64,000 bases of DNA from Pseudanabaena sp. PCC 6802 (lineage in GTDB: Bacteria > Cyanobacteriota > Cyanobacteriia > Pseudanabaenales > Pseudanabaenaceae): assembly GCF_000332175.1 (NCBI RefSeq), contig NZ_KB235914.1, forward strand, positions 565,966 to 629,965, read 5' to 3'. Position numbers and translations under genes: made by a program. The notes below the pieces were generated by a model. That model saw nothing but the letters and a program-made list of their open reading frames with translations, had not been told where the DNA came from and searched no databases. This document shows positions 56,935 to 63,952 of the stretch, one piece after another (the stretch's first letter is position 1; each line of letters begins with the position of its first letter).

Positions 56935-56970
56935 GGGTACTGGTATTTTTGCGAATGGGTTCTAGTATTT
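56935..56970 (-). promoter_or_regulatory. two phased AAATAC-type operator motifs upstream of nifB
   Basis: On the minus strand AAATACTAGAACCC (56970-56957) and AAATACCAGTACCC (56948-56935) start exactly 22 bases apart, 255-290 bases before the nifB ATG. The same motif in the opposite orientation precedes nifP. This points to one activator serving both; CnfR is the known activator of nifB and nifP promoters in Leptolyngbya boryana, but binding here is inferred. Confidence 0.6.
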
Positions 56971-57122
56971 TCGCATGGGGGGGCTTGCATTTCTGTACTC
57001 AGGCAAAACCCAGTCCTAGCATAGATTTGACTGGATTTTCATGCATCTCTCGCAAATCGCGATTTAGTACTCAAAATAAGGAAAAGACTGGAGCAGACTC
57101 ACTTAATTTCTACTCCAGGGAA

Positions 57123-57274
57123 GATACAGAAAATTTTTCTGTATCTAAAATAGCACTTTTTGAATTTAATGCAAGAAAATTTTTGAACTTTTGATGACAG
57201 ACCGTATCAACCTCAAACTTCAGAGAAGTTATAAAAATATTTTCTGTATCTAATGTAGCATTTTGGGAACTTAA
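57123..57274. repeat. palindrome and direct repeat in the nifB-nifP control region
   Basis: AGATACAGAAAA (57123-57134) and TTTTCTGTATCT (57136-57147) form a 12-bp-arm palindrome. The right arm begins a 35-base sequence (TTTTCTGTATCTAA..TAGCA) that recurs in direct orientation at 57240-57274, 104 bases on. Nothing else of known type is seen in this AT-rich stretch. Confidence 0.65.
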
Positions 57275-57279
57275 GTGTT

Positions 57280-57320
57280 AAAGTAGAACCGTTTGATTGA
57301 GACCTGGTATATGTTGCTAC
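57280..57320 (-). promoter_or_regulatory. NtcA box with phased -10 element
   Basis: GTA-N8-TAC is perfect at 57307-57320 (GTATATGTTGCTAC). On the minus strand a TACTTT -10 element follows after 21 bases (57285-57280), close to the class II NtcA promoter spacing (N22, TAN3T). It would start a transcript with a leader of about 600 bases before nifB. The palindromic box could also act on nifP, 340 bases to the right. Confidence 0.6.
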
Positions 57321-57437
57321 AAACCTACTAAAAAATATTCCATAAAGCAAGTATGTGAGTACATTTTTAATCTTCTCAAAACAGATATAAAGAAAATGTT
57401 AAGCCCTTATCTGGTATGGGTTAGGGGATGAGTACAT

Positions 57438-57500
57438 AAATACTCGTACCCTCACCTCCAAATACCTGTATCTCAAGTGTAAAATACTCGTACCCCCACC
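57438..57500 (+). promoter_or_regulatory. three 22-bp-phased operator motifs upstream of nifP
   Basis: AAATACTCGTACCCTCACC (57438), a weaker AAATACCTGTATCTCA (57460) and AAATACTCGTACCCCCACC (57482) begin at exact 22-base intervals, two helical turns. The array ends 160 bases before the nifP ATG and is oriented towards it. A mirror-image pair lies upstream of nifB. Confidence 0.65.
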
Positions 57501-57660
57501 CAAAAAAATTCTCAAAAGCTTGATATTTTTGATTTGAGAAGCTTTGAGTACATTCTTAATAATTCTAATATCTTCAATCGAACCCAACGATCGCAATCGC
57601 AGCGGTGCCACCTGATATAAGCAGTAATAGCTATTTATACTGCACTTACACCGCAATTCC

Positions 57661-58446
57661 ATGTCACATCCTAATCTCGTCGCCAGTCCCAGTACATCTG
57701 CAACTAACTCTATGACAGAGAGTGGGGTGAATCGTATTTATTCACTCATGGATGATATTGACTTTGGCGATCGCATAGAGTCGGAAACTAATTCCCTACT
57801 CTCTACGGTCAAGACATTGCTGGTAGATTTTCGTATTATCTTTAAACGCGATCCCGCTGCCAAGAATTGGCTGGAAGTACTGTTCTGCTATCCAGGGCTG
57901 CATGCCCTGTTTATGCATCGCATTGCCCATTGGTTGCATAACCTCAGCATACCATTCATGCCGCGCTTGATGTCTCACCTCGCCCGCTTTTTGACAGGCA
58001 TCGAAATTCATCCCGGTGCCAAAATTGGGAGGGGTGTATTTATCGATCATGGTATGGGTGTCGTGATTGGAGAAACTGCGATCGTGGGAGATTTCGCGCT
58101 AATCTACCAGGGAGTAACCCTCGGTGGCACTGGCAAAGAAAGCGGTAAACGCCACCCTACCATCGGCAGGCATGTGGTTGTGGGTGCAGGAGCAAAAGTC
58201 TTAGGCAATATTCATATTGGCGATCGCGTCCGCGTAGGTGCTGGCTCCATCGTATTGCGGGACGTACCGACTGACTGCACGGTAGTGGGCGTACCGGGTC
58301 GCAATCTCTGCCGTTTGCCCGAGCGTTTTTGTCCGCTCGAACACGGACAAATGCCCGATGCCGAAGCTAGTGTAATTCGCGCCTTATTGGAACGGGTTGA
58401 ACAGCTAGAGCGACAACTGCAAACCCTAACTAATGAGAAGAATTGA
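57661..58446 (+). CDS. nifP: serine O-acetyltransferase, nif-associated
   Basis: 261 residues of the CysE family. The N-terminal helical domain has [20 protein letters not shown] and [19 protein letters not shown]. The hexapeptide left-handed helix follows ([51 protein letters not shown]). It makes O-acetylserine for cysteine, the sulfur source for NifS. It heads the rightward nif genes opposite nifB. It has about 30 more N-terminal residues than housekeeping CysE; an internal ATG at residue 18 is a possible alternative start. Confidence 0.93.
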   Translation: MSHPNLVASPSTSATNSMTESGVNRIYSLMDDIDFGDRIESETNSLLSTVKTLLVDFRIIFKRDPAAKNWLEVLFCYPGLHALFMHRIAHWLHNLSIPFMPRLMSHLARFLTGIEIHPGAKIGRGVFIDHGMGVVIGETAIVGDFALIYQGVTLGGTGKESGKRHPTIGRHVVVGAGAKVLGNIHIGDRVRVGAGSIVLRDVPTDCTVVGVPGRNLCRLPERFCPLEHGQMPDAEASVIRALLERVEQLERQLQTLTNEKN

Positions 58447-58456
58447 GGTGATCGCG

Positions 58457-58711
58457 ATGTTTCAGCCTTCTGATTCTAATGCCCTGGTTGGTCAAATTGT
58501 CAAAATTGCACGGAGCGATCGCTGGCAGGTTTATCGTCGCTTGCAAGAGTTAACGATTCCCTGTTGGTGTCCGTCGGACGGCTCGCTATGGGTAGAGATA
58601 AATCATAGTATTGCTGCCATTCTAGTTCGCAGCACGATCGAGCAATTTACGGCCTCGCGCCAAGAATTGGTGGATTGGCTAGAACGCTGTTGGGATGCTG
58701 AAGCAACGTGA
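58457..58711 (+). CDS. Asr1405/Asl0597-family nif-cluster protein
   Basis: 84 residues from ATG 58457, 10 bases beyond nifP. IVKIARSDRWQVYRRLQELT and IPCWCPSDGSLWVEINHSIA are conserved features of the small family named after Anabaena Asr1405, whose gene also lies between nifP and nifV. The product is soluble, with a CWC pair. Function unknown. The adjoining order supports a role linked to nitrogen fixation. Confidence 0.85.
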   Translation: MFQPSDSNALVGQIVKIARSDRWQVYRRLQELTIPCWCPSDGSLWVEINHSIAAILVRSTIEQFTASRQELVDWLERCWDAEAT

Positions 58712-58746
58712 TGCGTGCTTCCCTCATTAATCGCTAGATCGACAAC

Positions 58747-58903
58747 TATAGCGGTTTTCAGATGAAAACGAGAAGGGGGTTGGGGGCGTTGCCCCCAAGA
58801 AGGGGAGGCAGGGCGGTCTTGGGGGTTCCCCGCTAGAGCCACTGCCGTGTGGCACCCCTTCACCCCGTCAATAAAACCCGTTCTCAATTGAAAAACGCCA
58901 TAT
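58747..58903 (-). repeat. MITE-like repeat R2, copy d
   Basis: 157 bp, in reverse orientation to copy a. Ends TATAGCGGTTTTCAGATGAA and the complement of TATGGCGTTTTTCAATTGAG. The core (GGGGGCGTTGCCCCC, GGGCGGTCTTGGGGGTTCCC) is nearly identical to copy a. It occupies most of the spacer before the Dps-like gene. Confidence 0.85.
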
Positions 58904-58929
58904 CACTTCAACTATCAAAGGAGAAAACG

Positions 58930-59475
58930 ATGACCCAGTTAACGTTTGTACCGTTCGGACAAGTACAGGATAATGCTGTGGGATTGGGACTTGAGGTTAC
59001 AGTTCCCATTTGCGAAGGACTGAATATTGCCTTGGCGAGCTATCAAGCTCTTTACCTCCAATATCAAAAACATCACTTCGTCGTGGATGGCGCTGAGTTT
59101 TATTCCCTCCACGAGTACTTTCAAGAAAGCTACGGGGCAGTAGCAGGACACGTTCACGCCATAGCGGAAAGGTTAAATGGTCTGGGCGGTACGCCAGCAG
59201 CCAGTTTTGCAAAACTCGCAGAGTTATCTTGCGCTCCCCAGGAGCCCGATGGAGTTTTTTCAGCGCGAGAAATGGTCGAACACGATCTGCAAATGGAACA
59301 GGCTATTCTGGATTTACTGCGGCGACAAGCAGTACAGGCTGAAAGTATCGGCGATCGCGCCACTCGCTATCTGTACGAAACCATTCTCTTGCCTGCGGAA
59401 GATCGCGCCTTCCATCTCGCTCACTTCTTAGCAGAAGACAGCCTGACTGTAAGCTTTGTATCGTCTAAAAAATAA
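58930..59475 (+). CDS. Dps-like ferritin in the nif cluster
   Basis: 181 residues from ATG 58930, with GGAG 9-12 bases upstream. [20 protein letters not shown] and [20 protein letters not shown] align with the Dps ferroxidase helices. His49, His61 and Glu80 match the usual ligands, but the Asp of the E. coli LDTMAER motif is His76 and another acidic position is Gln65. A His-type site of this sort is reported for some cyanobacterial Dps proteins. Dps oxidises and stores iron; near nif genes it could store iron or consume oxidants, which is inference. Confidence 0.85.
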   Translation: MTQLTFVPFGQVQDNAVGLGLEVTVPICEGLNIALASYQALYLQYQKHHFVVDGAEFYSLHEYFQESYGAVAGHVHAIAERLNGLGGTPAASFAKLAELSCAPQEPDGVFSAREMVEHDLQMEQAILDLLRRQAVQAESIGDRATRYLYETILLPAEDRAFHLAHFLAEDSLTVSFVSSKK

Positions 59476-59562
59476 TCCGAAGTATCTGCTAAAAACTCAC
59501 ACTCGTTCGGCGATTTGCTACTAAATGGACGATCGCCGACTATTAAATTCTAGGAGGCTACT

Positions 59563-59688
59563 ATGCTTACACTACTCTCTGCACTCAGCATGTTCGCACT
59601 TTACACATGTGCATATACATTTGCAATTTACCTCGCGGTAAAAATTCATCCAGAACCTCACTCCAAACCTAAACTACGAGCTAAGTAG
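59563..59688 (+). CDS. 41-residue single-span membrane peptide
   Basis: ATG 59563 follows a strong AGGAGG at 7 bases. The peptide opens with MLTLLSALSMFALYTCAYTF, one hydrophobic helix of about 24 residues, and ends in a short basic, Pro/His-rich tail (KIHPEPHSKPKLRAK). Positioned between the Dps-like gene and nifV, where Anabaena also has a small unannotated-function gene. I do not recognise a family. The ribosome-binding site and composition argue that it is real. Confidence 0.65.
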   Translation: MLTLLSALSMFALYTCAYTFAIYLAVKIHPEPHSKPKLRAK

Positions 59689-59803
59689 ACAGCCAATGAC
59701 AATCTGTTGTTGTAGGGGCAGTTTTTTGACAGGTGCTGCTAGCAAAAAAACAGCATTTAGCTAAACCTTCCCCTACTGCCCTTAAATGTATGCCATCAAG
59801 TTA

Positions 59804-59915
59804 TATAGCGGTTTTCAGATCAAAACGAGAAGGGGGGTGGGGGCGTTGCCCCCAAGAAGGAGTTCTACCCCTTCACCCCGTCAATAAAACCTGTTCTCAA
59901 TTGAAAAACGCTATA
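59804..59915 (-). repeat. MITE-like repeat R2, copy e, before nifV
   Basis: 112 bp. TATAGCGGTTTTCAGATCAA at the left, complement of TATAGCGTTTTTCAATTGAG at the right; core GGGGGCGTTGCCCCC and GAAGGAGTTCTACCCCTTC. It ends 36 bases before the nifV start. Confidence 0.85.
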
Positions 59916-59951
59916 GAAGCATCCCAATTTTGCAATTTCCTCGGAGCAGAC

Positions 59952-61085
59952 ATGAGTCAAATTCATATCAACGATACAACTCTGCGTGATGGCGAACAGG
60001 CTGCTGGTGTTGCCTTTAACGTTGCGGAGAAGGTAGAAATCGCAACTTTTTTAGATGAGATCGGCATTCGCGAACTCGAAGTAGGTATTCCCGCGATCGG
60101 GCAGGAAGAAGCAATGGCGATCGCTGCGATTAACGACCTGGGATTAAAAGCTCAACTATTGGGTTGGAATCGCGCTGTGAAATCCGACATTCAGGCTTCG
60201 ATTGCCTGCGGGTTGAAACGCGTGCATATTTCAGTGCCCGTTTCGGAAGTTCAGATCGCAGCTAAATTTCACGGGCAGTGGCGCGTGATGTTGGATCGCC
60301 TGCATGAAAGCATCGCCTATGCGCTCGATAGCGGGCTGTGGGTGGCTGTGGGAGGAGAAGATTCCTCTAGAGCCGATGAAAACTTCCTCCTGGATGTGGC
60401 GTTATTTGCCGAACAACAGGGTGCATCGCGGTTCCGTTTTTGCGATACAGTCGGCATTCTCGATCCATTTACAACTTACAGCAAGGTTCGCAAACTGGTT
60501 TCAGAATTATCTATCCCAGTGGAAATGCACACGCATAACGACCTGGGTTTGGCTACTGCTAATGCTTTAGCTGGCATTAAGGCTGGAGCTATATCTGTTA
60601 ACACAACTGTCAATGGTCTGGGTGAAAGAGCCGGTAATGCTGCTTTAGAAGAAGTGATTATGGCTCTCAAACGGATTTATGAAATAGAAGTGGGAATTGA
60701 TACTAAGAGACTATTACGACTATCTCAATTGGTAGCTAAAGCATCTAATCACGAGGTGCCACCGTGGAAGGCTGTGGTGGGAGAAAATACCTTTGCCCAC
60801 GAGTCGGGGATTCACGCTCATGGCGTATTGAAAAACCCCGTTACCTACGAACCTTTCGCTCCCGAAGAAGTCGGTTGGGAGAGGCGCTTTGTGGTGGGCA
60901 AGCATTCAGGACGGCATTTGGTGCTCGATGCGCTCAAACAGCAGGGTGTTAATGTAGGTTCGGCAGAAACTCAGGTCATCTTAGAAGCAGCGCGCAGCTT
61001 ATCCATTAAGCTAAAGAGGGGCCTGACTGCTGACGAGTTGATCGCCTTAGTGTCGAAAGGGAGGTATGCTCGTGCTCAGGGATGA
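59952..61085 (+). CDS. nifV: homocitrate synthase
   Basis: 377 residues from ATG 59952; the longer frame to 59733 translates repeat R2e and is rejected. The catalytic opening is HINDTTLRDGEQAAGVAFNV, with metal ligands in VEMHTHNDLGLATANALAG and NTTVNGLGERAGNAALEEV. It condenses acetyl-CoA and 2-oxoglutarate to homocitrate, the organic ligand of FeMo-cofactor. The 3' end overlaps nifZ by 20 bases. Confidence 0.96.
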   Translation: MSQIHINDTTLRDGEQAAGVAFNVAEKVEIATFLDEIGIRELEVGIPAIGQEEAMAIAAINDLGLKAQLLGWNRAVKSDIQASIACGLKRVHISVPVSEVQIAAKFHGQWRVMLDRLHESIAYALDSGLWVAVGGEDSSRADENFLLDVALFAEQQGASRFRFCDTVGILDPFTTYSKVRKLVSELSIPVEMHTHNDLGLATANALAGIKAGAISVNTTVNGLGERAGNAALEEVIMALKRIYEIEVGIDTKRLLRLSQLVAKASNHEVPPWKAVVGENTFAHESGIHAHGVLKNPVTYEPFAPEEVGWERRFVVGKHSGRHLVLDALKQQGVNVGSAETQVILEAARSLSIKLKRGLTADELIALVSKGRYARAQG

Positions 61086-61344
61086 AATAGAAATTGAAAG
61101 CCCACCTGTATTTGAGATCGGTGAAAAAGTACGGGTTCGCAAGCTAATTCGCAATGACGGCACGTTTCCCGGTCAGGAAATAGGAGCAACGCTGGCAAAA
61201 AAGGGTGACGTTGGCTATGTAGTTGGGATTGGCACGTATCTACAAAGCTCCTATATTTATGCCGTGCACTTCATAAGTAGAGGATTTGTTGTCGGTTGTA
61301 AAAAGAAAGAACTTGAAATCGCAGAGGAAGGACAGGGAACATGA
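61066..61344 (+). CDS. nifZ: nitrogen fixation protein NifZ
   Basis: 92 residues. The NifZ domain is clear: VFEIGEKVRVRKLIRNDGTF followed by AKKGDVGYVVGIGTYLQSSY. NifZ helps mature the second P-cluster of NifDK. ATG 61066 lies inside nifV and is very close to GGGAGG; a GTG at 61072 has better spacing and is a possible alternative start. The stop overlaps nifT. Confidence 0.93.
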   Translation: MLVLRDEIEIESPPVFEIGEKVRVRKLIRNDGTFPGQEIGATLAKKGDVGYVVGIGTYLQSSYIYAVHFISRGFVVGCKKKELEIAEEGQGT

Positions 61345-61547
61345 AAGTAATGCTTCGCAACAATTCCGCAGGTAAGTTATTAGCTTACGTGGCGAAGAAG
61401 GATCTAGAAGAAGAAGTAGTGAATCAAACTTTTGATGCCAATGGAGCCAGAATCTTCACCCTGTCTAATGGTTGGGAGTTAGCGATCGCGGATTTGGCAG
61501 ATCCCTTAACTCTACCGCAGACTGTGGAAGCAAGGCGACTGGCCTGA
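61341..61547 (+). CDS. nifT: nitrogen fixation protein NifT/FixU
   Basis: 68 residues: MKVMLRNNSAGKLLAYVAKK, DLEEEVV and FTLSNGWELAIADLADPLTL are the NifT signature. The ATG overlaps the nifZ stop (ATGA), GGACAGGGAAC is the likely ribosome site. NifT is a small beta protein of unknown function co-transcribed with nif genes. Confidence 0.93.
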   Translation: MKVMLRNNSAGKLLAYVAKKDLEEEVVNQTFDANGARIFTLSNGWELAIADLADPLTLPQTVEARRLA

Positions 61548-61584
61548 ACGATTCAAGCAAACTGAGCCGTGGAGGAACAAAAAT

Positions 61585-62181
61585 ATGGGCAACTCTAACT
61601 ATCAGCAGCCCTGGCAATTTGAATTTGAAGGGCAGTTTTTAGGTTTTGACGGTCATGCCGGCGATAAGCTGAAGTATTTACGTCTTAAATTTCTTGATGA
61701 GACGGTGCAGGTCAAGCTGACCAAAGATTTACGCCATTTTGCCAGATTTAACCTCAGTTTAGGAGAGCGCATTCGCATCACGGGTTTAGGAAAGCTAGAT
61801 CCCGAATCCGGGGATATAAAGCTCAAAGCCCAACAGATCGTACCTACCGACTGTCTTAACTGCCCCTCTGCCGAAACGGTCGAGCAAATTGCAGTGCAAG
61901 AGCCGACTGAGACAGAAATTCCGACTATCTCAACTAAAGTACGGACTATTTTGGTATGTCACAAGTCTAGTTGTCTCAAGCGCGGCGGCAAGAAGCTGTA
62001 TCATGCGATAGAAGATGCTCTGCGCGATCGCGGCTTGCTAGGCAAGGTAGCAATCGAAACTACAGGCTGTCTTAAGCGCTGTTCGTCTGGCAGTCCTAAT
62101 CTCATGTTTATGCCTGGGAAAAAGCATTGTAGTGGAGTCAAATTCGGAGATATCCCAACTCTTTTAGAGAAACACCTTTAG
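61585..62181 (+). CDS. thioredoxin-like [2Fe-2S] ferredoxin with N-terminal OB-like domain
   Basis: 198 residues. Residues 1-95 look like a small beta-barrel (WQFEFEGQFLGFDGHAGDKL, LGERIRITGLGKLDPESGDI). The C-terminal 80 residues are a thioredoxin-like [2Fe-2S] ferredoxin: ILVCHKSSCLKRGGKKLYHA and ETTGCLKRCSSGSPNLMFMP hold the four cysteines. It lies 37 bases after nifT, suggesting an electron-transfer role in nitrogen fixation. The partner is unknown. Confidence 0.85.
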   Translation: MGNSNYQQPWQFEFEGQFLGFDGHAGDKLKYLRLKFLDETVQVKLTKDLRHFARFNLSLGERIRITGLGKLDPESGDIKLKAQQIVPTDCLNCPSAETVEQIAVQEPTETEIPTISTKVRTILVCHKSSCLKRGGKKLYHAIEDALRDRGLLGKVAIETTGCLKRCSSGSPNLMFMPGKKHCSGVKFGDIPTLLEKHL

Positions 62182-62226
62182 GTTGCGTTTGGAATATTGA
62201 AGTATTGAAATATTGAAATACTAGAG

Positions 62227-62655
62227 ATGGCAACTGTAATTTTCTACGAAAAACCTGGCTGCATCAATAATACCAAACAGAAAGCTCTACTCAAGGCGGC
62301 AGGGCACGATCTGGAGGTTCGCAACTTACTCGCTGAGACCTGGACTGCCGAGAGCCTGCGATCGTTCTTCGGTCAGTTACCCGTCGCCGATTGGTTCAAT
62401 CGCTCAGCTCCTAAGATAAAGTCTCAAGAAGTAATTCCCGAACAGATCGATACTGAAACTGCGCTATCATTGATGCTGCAAGATCGGTTGCTAATTCGTC
62501 GACCTTTAATGCAAGTAGGCGATCGGCGCGAGGTGGGTTTTGATGTCGATCGAATAGACAAATGGATCGGTTTGCAACCTATCGATGCCTCTCAAAGATC
62601 TAAAGTTGAAGATTTAACCCATCAAGACTTACAGACCTGTCCTAACAGTCATTAG
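62227..62655 (+). CDS. nitrogenase-associated ArsC/Spx-like thioredoxin-fold protein
   Basis: 142 residues: TVIFYEKPGCINNTKQKALL at the start and LLIRRPLMQVGDRREVGFD in the middle match the ArsC-like nitrogenase-associated protein family. The single Cys of the loop (Cys11 region) replaces the CXXC of thioredoxins. A Pro-containing RRPL motif stabilises the substrate cis-proline position. It ends the rightward nif run. The substrate is unknown. Confidence 0.87.
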   Translation: MATVIFYEKPGCINNTKQKALLKAAGHDLEVRNLLAETWTAESLRSFFGQLPVADWFNRSAPKIKSQEVIPEQIDTETALSLMLQDRLLIRRPLMQVGDRREVGFDVDRIDKWIGLQPIDASQRSKVEDLTHQDLQTCPNSH

Positions 62656-62753
62656 ATAAGTTATTTGTGAAATCTTAGAGTTATCTGCCATCTCATACCA
62701 AATCCTGGGTTGCCAACCCCCTTTTAGGAGATTTCTAGCAAATAAAATCCACT

Positions 62754-62817
62754 TAGGGGCAGGTTTTGCAGTTTATCTTCGGTTAAAACCATCAGGATTG
62801 GGCAAAACCTGCCCCTA
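62754..62817. terminator. long inverted repeat, probable terminator of the rightward nif run
   Basis: TAGGGGCAGGTTTTGC (62754-62769) and GCAAAACCTGCCCCTA (62802-62817) are perfect 16-bp arms around a 32-base loop, between convergent genes. Related GTAGGGGCAG sequences are also seen at 59712, so it may belong to an interspersed family. Confidence 0.55.
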
Positions 62818-62850
62818 CACCTAGGTATATTGTTTCGTAGCAATCTCCTT

Positions 62851-62925
62851 ACTTGAAGTCCGCGCAGGCGAACTTTGTTTGTGTAGCTGCGACTTCCAGT
62901 CGTCAGGCAATATTAAGGGTAATTA
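62851..62925 (+). repeat. interspersed repeat R4, copy b
   Basis: ACTTGAAGTCCGCGCAGGCG ... GTGTAGCTGCGACTTCCAGT ... CAGGCAATATTAAGGG, related to 38285-38390. Together with the inverted repeat it fills the gap between the ArsC-like gene and 62947. Confidence 0.65.
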
Positions 62926-62946
62926 ATGCGGATTTGGTATCGCTCT

Positions 62947-63285
62947 CTAATTTCGCAGTAAAAGATGCAGCTCCAACCAGAAGCGCGGGTCGGTGTACTT
63001 GAGATTAGACATTGGATCGCGTAACAGTCGCGTGGCGTTGATACAAACCACTTCGACTAATCCCATATTCTCTGCTATTTCCCTAAGGGGATACTTATGC
63101 AACTGCACGGCAGCCATCAGATCTTCGGGACAGTAAATCCCAATATATCGGAAATGTTTGCGACTAGTCTTAGAGTAGGCGTTAATCGCTCTGACGCAAC
63201 ATCTTTGTAGCAATACACCTATTTGCGGATAGAAATCCTCCACAACGGCAATGAATTCACGTGCTAGCTGTTCTGAAGTAAACAT
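62947..63285 (-). CDS. hypothetical protein, paired with a cupin gene
   Basis: 112 residues I do not recognise. Mostly helical: FTSEQLAREFIAVVEDFYPQ, DLMAAVQLHKYPLREIAENM, with two adjacent cysteines (RCCVRA). No membrane segment. It lies 28 bases behind the cupin gene on the same strand, so the two are probably co-transcribed. Confidence 0.6.
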   Translation of the reverse strand: MFTSEQLAREFIAVVEDFYPQIGVLLQRCCVRAINAYSKTSRKHFRYIGIYCPEDLMAAVQLHKYPLREIAENMGLVEVVCINATRLLRDPMSNLKYTDPRFWLELHLLLRN

Positions 63286-63313
63286 AATGAAGCGATCGCT
63301 CGACGGAGATCGA

Positions 63314-63925
63314 CTAGAAATTTCTCGCTGTATGATTCACAGGATCGAACTCAAAGCGCTGTGAGTGAGTGGTTTCACCGTAAATATTAAAGGCGATCGT
63401 AGGCTCCACAGATACTGCTTCTACACTGTGAATAGCATCAGGCGTAAAACTTATTATATCACCAGGATGCAGAATTTTCTCTTCTACAAGTTCAATTTTA
63501 CAATCGAATTCTGAGTTTGGAGTTCTGTGCCAAAATGAATTTTTCTCTTGACCTTTTAATATGGCAATTACCCCCCAGGTACCGTGATTGTGAATTGACG
63601 ATTTTTGCCCCTGCATCAATGTTTCGGTCTGTACGGTGAGGGGAAAACCTATTTCGTCATAGAGCAGCAAAATGGCATCTCCCTTTTTAGGCGAAGGTTC
63701 TAAGTATTGAGTTTGCAGCCAGTAGGAATTAATTGTCAACTTCCGCACCAGTTTGCGGATAGTGGGCAGGCAATCCACTTCGCGATCGGCAAGTTCTAGC
63801 GCATCCTCTACCTCCGTAAGGAACCTGTAGAATCGATAGTTCTCTTTGAGCAAATCCCACGATCTAGGCGATTTGCAGGCTCGACAGCAGCCATCTGCAT
63901 CTACGTGCCAGTCGCGATTTTGCAT
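63314..63925 (-). CDS. cysteine-dioxygenase-like cupin protein
   Basis: 203 residues. The cupin metal site reads SSIHNHGTWGVIAILKGQEK (His-x-His ... Glu-like position) and the second motif HPGDIISFTPDAIHSVEAVS adds the third His. The layout resembles the cysteine dioxygenase branch of cupins. The first 30 residues contain four cysteines (CCRAC). Located beside the nif cluster; substrate unknown, though thiol oxidation would fit the fold. Confidence 0.75.
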   Translation of the reverse strand: MQNRDWHVDADGCCRACKSPRSWDLLKENYRFYRFLTEVEDALELADREVDCLPTIRKLVRKLTINSYWLQTQYLEPSPKKGDAILLLYDEIGFPLTVQTETLMQGQKSSIHNHGTWGVIAILKGQEKNSFWHRTPNSEFDCKIELVEEKILHPGDIISFTPDAIHSVEAVSVEPTIAFNIYGETTHSQRFEFDPVNHTARNF

Positions 63926-63952
63926 AGGTTCTAAAGATTTATATTTGCGTGA

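Noticed and set aside
56877-57194. 105-codon plus-strand frame in the nifB-nifP spacer
   Set aside because: AT-rich, no family resemblance, crosses the phased operator motifs and the palindrome, and has no ribosome-binding site; best read as regulatory DNA.
57438-57500. Possible mini-CRISPR (three regularly spaced repeats)
   Set aside because: Repeat cores of 14-19 bases with 3-8-base gaps are too short, and the mirrored copies at nifB point to operators.
59733-59951. N-terminal extension of NifV
   Set aside because: It would translate repeat R2e; the family N-terminus (MSQIHINDTTLRDGEQ) starts at 59952.
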